From: Burkholderia sp. S171 | GTDB lineage: Bacteria; Pseudomonadota; Gammaproteobacteria; Burkholderiales; Burkholderiaceae | Assembly (NCBI RefSeq): GCF_009766085.1 | Contig: NZ_LMUF01000030.1 | Span: 1-64,000, forward strand | DNA length: 64,000 nt | Reading direction: 5' to 3' | Shown: positions 60,300-64,000 of the stretch, piece by piece | Layout of the letters: every line of letters begins with the position of its first letter | Position numbering within the stretch: position 1 is the first letter of the stretch | The notes under the pieces: model-generated | Told to the model about the DNA's origin: nothing | The model's database searches: none | What the model saw: the letters and a program-made list of their open reading frames with translations, nothing else | Made by a program: the position numbers and the translations under genes

Positions 60300-61982
60300 A
60301 TGAAAAACCACAACCCGCGTCCCCTGCGCGCACCGCGCGGCACCGAGCTTACGTGCAAGAGCTGGCTCACCGAAGCACCGTATCGGATGCTGCTGAACAA
60401 CCTGGATCCCGAGGTCGCTGAGAACCCCGACAAGCTGGTGGTCTATGGCGGTATAGGCCGCGCTGCCCGCAACTGGGAATGCCTCGATAAAATCCTCGAA
60501 ACGCTGCAGCGTCTGGAAAGCGACGAATCGCTGCTGGTTCAGTCCGGCAAACCGGTCGGCGTGTTCAAGACCCATGCCGACGCACCGCGCGTGTTGATCG
60601 CGAACTCCAACCTCGTGCCGAAATGGGCAACGTGGGAACACTTCAACGAACTCGACCGCAAGGGTCTGTTCATGTACGGCCAGATGACGGCCGGAAGCTG
60701 GATCTACATCGGCAGCCAGGGGATCGTGCAGGGTACGTACGAAACCTTCGTCGAAGCCGCGCGGCAGCACTTTAACGGCGACTGGAAGGGCCGCTGGATC
60801 CTGACCGCGGGATTGGGTGGCATGGGCGGCGCGCAGCCGCTGGCGGCGACGCTGGCGGGCGCGGTGTCGCTGAACATCGAGTGCGACCAGACCCGTATCG
60901 ATTTCCGTCTGCGCACGCGTTACGTCGATAAACAAGCGAAGGACATCGATCACGCGCTTGAACTGATCAAGCAGCACACCGCCGCCGGCGACGCGGTTTC
61001 AATCGCGCTGCTGGGCAACGCTGCCGAAGTGCTGCCGGAACTCGTGCGCCGCGCCAAGGCAGGCGAGATCAAGCCGGATCTCGTCACCGATCAAACCTCG
61101 TCGCACGATCTGATCAACGGCTATCTTCCGGTTGGCTGGAGCCTCGAAAAGTGGCGCGCGGCGTCGCAGGATGAGACCCAGCACGCTGAACTGAAGGCCG
61201 CCGCGCAACGTTCGTGCGCCCAGCACGTCCAGGCCATGCTCGATTTCCACGCCATGGGCATTCACGCTGTCGATTACGGCAACAACCTGCGTCAGGTCGC
61301 TTTCGACGACGGCGTCAAGAACGCGTTCGATTTCCCCGGCTTTGTCCCGGCGTATATCCGCCCGCTGTTTTGCGAAGGCAAGGGTCCGTTCCGCTGGGTT
61401 GCGTTGTCCGGCGATCCGGAAGACATCTACAAGACCGATGCCAAGCTGAAAGAACTGTTCCCGCACAACGCAGGCATGAACCGCTGGCTCGATATGGCAC
61501 GCGATCGCATCGCGTTCCAGGGTCTGCCGGCGCGGATTTGCTGGCTGGGCCTGGGCGAGCGTCATGTCGCCGGTCTCGCGTTCAACGAAATGGTCAAGAG
61601 CGGCGAGCTGAAAGCGCCGATCGTGATCGGCCGCGACCACCTGGACACGGGGTCGGTTGCCAGCCCGAATCGCGAAACGGAAAGCATGAAGGACGGCACG
61701 GACGCAGTCTCCGACTGGCCGCTGCTCAACGCGCTGTTGAACACGGCTGGCGGCGCGACGTGGGTCAGCTTGCATCATGGCGGTGGGGTTGGCATGGGCT
61801 ACTCGCAACACGCGGGCATGGTGATCGTTGCCGACGGTACTGACGCAGCGCAGAAGCGTCTCGCACGCGTGCTGGTGAACGACTGCGCATCGGGCGTGAT
61901 GCGTCATGGCGACGCCGGTTACGAGCAAGCCATTGCATGCGCGAAGAGCTTCGGCCTCGATCTGCCGTTCATCACGACCTGA
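60300..61982 (+). CDS. hutU: Urocanate hydratase
   Basis: 560 residues from the ATG at 60300, seven bases after AGGAG. Canonical urocanase: [27 protein letters not shown], the NAD-binding [12 protein letters not shown] and the active-site cysteine in [10 protein letters not shown]. Converts urocanate to 4-imidazolone-5-propionate. Nothing suggests altered specificity, which argues that the HutH-like step upstream yields urocanate rather than thiourocanate. Confidence 0.97.
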   Translation: MKNHNPRPLRAPRGTELTCKSWLTEAPYRMLLNNLDPEVAENPDKLVVYGGIGRAARNWECLDKILETLQRLESDESLLVQSGKPVGVFKTHADAPRVLIANSNLVPKWATWEHFNELDRKGLFMYGQMTAGSWIYIGSQGIVQGTYETFVEAARQHFNGDWKGRWILTAGLGGMGGAQPLAATLAGAVSLNIECDQTRIDFRLRTRYVDKQAKDIDHALELIKQHTAAGDAVSIALLGNAAEVLPELVRRAKAGEIKPDLVTDQTSSHDLINGYLPVGWSLEKWRAASQDETQHAELKAAAQRSCAQHVQAMLDFHAMGIHAVDYGNNLRQVAFDDGVKNAFDFPGFVPAYIRPLFCEGKGPFRWVALSGDPEDIYKTDAKLKELFPHNAGMNRWLDMARDRIAFQGLPARICWLGLGERHVAGLAFNEMVKSGELKAPIVIGRDHLDTGSVASPNRETESMKDGTDAVSDWPLLNALLNTAGGATWVSLHHGGGVGMGYSQHAGMVIVADGTDAAQKRLARVLVNDCASGVMRHGDAGYEQAIACAKSFGLDLPFITT

Positions 61983-61984
61983 TC

Positions 61985-62566
61985 ATGGCGGCGGCCTTCA
62001 GCATTATTCGCGCGGCCGATTTGAAGGCCGTGCCGTGGAAAAATGGCGGCGGTGCGACGCGCGAGATTGCGGCGTCGCCGCGAGGTTCTACCTTCGATGC
62101 CTTCGACTGGCGCGTGAGCGTCGCGGATGTATCGGCGGCGGGGGCGTTCTCGGTGTTCGAGGGCATTGATCGCGTGCTGACGTTGATCGAAGGCACGGAG
62201 ATGGTGCTTACCGATGCTGACGGTCCGCGGCACGTTCTCGGTCGCTGGGATTCGCTCGCGTTCGCGGGTGAAAAGAAGATCACGGCAGAATTGCCGCACG
62301 GTCCGACCCGCGATTTCAACCTGATGTTGAGGCGAGACCGCGTGTCGGGAAGTGTGACGGTGCGGCGTGATGCTGCGGCGTTGAGCGTGGCGCAGCGCAG
62401 CGTCGTGCTCGTCTGTGCGCTCGGCGAATTTGCGGTGGAAGGCGAGCGTTTGTCTCAAGGCGATGCGCTTGTTTTCGAGGCCGGTGAACATGCTTTCTTA
62501 AACGTTGAGCCGGTTTCGGAAGGCGCGGTGCTTATCGACGCTCGTATAGTTCTAAAGGATCGCTGA
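61985..62566 (+). CDS. hutD: HutD family protein
   Basis: 193 residues from the ATG at 61985, three bases after hutU. A cupin-fold protein ([29 protein letters not shown]). HutD is a conserved hut-operon member proposed to limit flux or sense pathway intermediates such as formiminoglutamate; no catalytic role is proven. Confidence 0.93.
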   Translation: MAAAFSIIRAADLKAVPWKNGGGATREIAASPRGSTFDAFDWRVSVADVSAAGAFSVFEGIDRVLTLIEGTEMVLTDADGPRHVLGRWDSLAFAGEKKITAELPHGPTRDFNLMLRRDRVSGSVTVRRDAAALSVAQRSVVLVCALGEFAVEGERLSQGDALVFEAGEHAFLNVEPVSEGAVLIDARIVLKDR

Positions 62567-62567
62567 C

Positions 62568-63794
62568 ATGACCGATAACAGCGTGCAAATCTGGCGCAAT
62601 GCACGTCTTGCAGCGCGTGCCGATCCGGCAGATGTACTCGAAGACGCGGCGATTGTCGTGCGCGATGGGCGCATTGAATGGTTCGGCGCTGAAGCTGAAA
62701 TACCGTCAGCATTTGCCGATGCTGTAAGTCACGATCTGGAAGGCCGGATTGTGACGCCGGGTCTCGTCGATTGCCACACGCATCTCGTCTACGCGGGAAA
62801 TCGCGCCGAGGAATTCGCGATGCGGCTTGAAGGGGCGAGTTACGAAGACATCGCGAAACGCGGCGGCGGCATTGTCTCGACGGTGCGCAATACGCGCGCC
62901 GCGAGCGAGGACGAATTGTTTGCGCAGTCACTGCGCCGGCTCGACGCGCTGCTCGCCGAAGGCGTGACCGCGCTGGAAATCAAATCAGGCTATGGGCTGG
63001 ATCTTGCGACCGAACGCAAGATGCTGCGCGTCGCGCGGCGGCTCGCAGCGGCGCGTCCGGTGACCATTTCCACGACGTTCCTTGGTGCGCACGCGTTGCC
63101 GCCGGAATACGCCGGCCGCGCCGATGACTACATCGCCCATGTCTGCGACGAGATGTTGCCAACGCTCGCATCGGAAGGCCTGGTCGATGCCGTCGATGTG
63201 TTCTGCGAGCGCATTGCATTCACGCTCGAGCAAGCGGAGCGCGTGTTTGATGCGGCATCGAAACTGAATCTGCCGGTGAAAATGCACGCCGAGCAGTTGT
63301 CGCTGATGGGCGGCGCGGCGCTCGCGGCGAAGCATCATGCGCTATCCGCCGATCACCTCGAATTCCTCGACGAACCCGGCGCAATCGCGATGCGCGAAGC
63401 CGGCACCGTCGCCGTGTTATTGCCCGGCGCGTTCTATTTCATCCGCGAAAAACAGTTGCCGCCTGTCGACCTGCTGCGTCGCCACGGCGTACCCATCGCG
63501 CTTGCCACCGACAGCAATCCGGGCACATCGCCGAGTACGTCGCTGCTGCTCATGCTCAACATGGGCTGCACGTTGTTCCGTTTGTCCGTGGCGGAAGTGC
63601 TTGCTGGCGTGACGCGTCACGGTGCGAAAGCGCTCGGTCACGCCGATGTAAACGGCGAAATCACAGTCGGCGCTAAGGCAGATTTTGTTGCGTGGGATAT
63701 CGACTCGCTTGCGGAGTTGGCGTACTGGACCGGCCTTGATCGATGCGCACTGGTCGTGCGCCACGGCGCCGTGACCGTGGATAAACGAAAATAA
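62568..63794 (+). CDS. hutI: Imidazolonepropionase
   Basis: 408 residues, amidohydrolase superfamily. Metal ligands H70 and H72 in [16 protein letters not shown], with later [10 protein letters not shown] and [11 protein letters not shown]. Opens the ring of 4-imidazolone-5-propionate to give N-formimino-L-glutamate. One base separates it from hutD. Confidence 0.97.
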   Translation: MTDNSVQIWRNARLAARADPADVLEDAAIVVRDGRIEWFGAEAEIPSAFADAVSHDLEGRIVTPGLVDCHTHLVYAGNRAEEFAMRLEGASYEDIAKRGGGIVSTVRNTRAASEDELFAQSLRRLDALLAEGVTALEIKSGYGLDLATERKMLRVARRLAAARPVTISTTFLGAHALPPEYAGRADDYIAHVCDEMLPTLASEGLVDAVDVFCERIAFTLEQAERVFDAASKLNLPVKMHAEQLSLMGGAALAAKHHALSADHLEFLDEPGAIAMREAGTVAVLLPGAFYFIREKQLPPVDLLRRHGVPIALATDSNPGTSPSTSLLLMLNMGCTLFRLSVAEVLAGVTRHGAKALGHADVNGEITVGAKADFVAWDIDSLAELAYWTGLDRCALVVRHGAVTVDKRK

Positions 63795-63816
63795 GCGAAA
63801 TTAAGCAGGATTCCAC

Positions 63817-64000
63817 ATGACTCGAAATAGCTTGTTTGCCGAACACGCGCGTTTGCAGGACGACTGGCGTCGCGACGTGCTGCTGGAATGGGACGATCAC
63901 GGTACCTTGATCGCCGTTACGCCGGACAGCACGCAACCGGCTGGCGTGGATAAAGCCAAGGGTCCGGTGCTCGCCGGCATGCCGAATCTTCACTCGCATG
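63817..64000 (+). CDS. hutF: Formimidoylglutamate deiminase, N-terminal part
   Basis: The first 61 codons; the gene is cut by the window end. LFAEHARLQDDWRRDVLLEW and GPVLAGMPNLHSH (first two metal-binding histidines) match HutF, which removes ammonia from formiminoglutamate and implies the five-step route with a HutG N-formylglutamate deformylase. AGGA ribosome site at 63807-63810. Confidence 0.88.
   Translation, partial: MTRNSLFAEHARLQDDWRRDVLLEWDDHGTLIAVTPDSTQPAGVDKAKGPVLAGMPNLHSH

Overview
The window is a dense, GC-rich stretch of a betaproteobacterial chromosome. Gene content and order (clpS-clpA next to a cold-shock gene, a ribF-ileS-lspA-coaBC-dut block, nadA-nadC, a tandem pair of AspT-type carriers, hut genes using HutF) point to Burkholderia sensu lato (Burkholderia, Paraburkholderia or Caballeronia). 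No rRNA or tRNA gene is present to place it more exactly.

Layout. 1-8060: a C4-5A3 tandem repeat, an MFS exporter, a small secreted protein and a tightly overlapping four-gene DNA repair operon (exonuclease, ATP-dependent ligase, Lhr-type helicase, PdeM/MPE nuclease). 8226-15375: D-lactate dehydrogenase with a LysR regulator, then two divergent AspT-family carriers and an aldo/keto reductase. 15393-22368: an orphan Rap1a-like gene, a peptide/nickel-type ABC importer with a fused double ATPase, and a cupin. 22516-27001: a stand-alone EF-G, a DUF192 protein, a small Lys/His/Ala-rich secreted protein and RluE. 27376-33539: icd, a membrane protein paired with an ImmA/IrrE peptidase, a cold-shock protein, and clpS-clpA. 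33681-41656: an amino-acid permease and a six-gene operon that looks like a short D-tagatose route (DeoR regulator, ribose-type ABC importer, tagatose kinase, GatZ-family protein). 41678-54696: housekeeping genes dut, coaBC, lspA, ileS, ribF, purN, an RsmB-type methyltransferase, a fatty-acid desaturase, nadA and nadC. 55120-64000: a histidine-utilisation region: polar amino-acid/opine-type ABC importer, a HutH-like protein, hutU, hutD, hutI and the start of hutF, which is cut by the window edge.

The most unusual object is the HutH-like protein at 58439-60019. It aligns well with histidine ammonia-lyase, but the three residues Ala-Ser-Gly that form the MIO electrophile are cleanly absent, and the catalytic tyrosine of the QDPY motif is leucine. 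It sits behind an opine-like ABC importer and in front of a canonical hutUDIF set, and both transcription units carry TGTNTANACA operator sites of HutC type. My hypothesis is that it is not a histidase but an ergothionase-like lyase acting on a betaine such as hercynine or ergothioneine, where trimethylamine leaves without help from MIO, feeding urocanate (or a thio-analogue) into the Hut pathway.

Other points of interest are the tagatose operon with a 15-bp perfect inverted repeat in front of its regulator, a 31-bp nested palindrome between rluE and icd, the membrane protein/ImmA pair, hexanucleotide repeats between the AspT paralogues, and the G-quadruplex-capable repeat at the window start.
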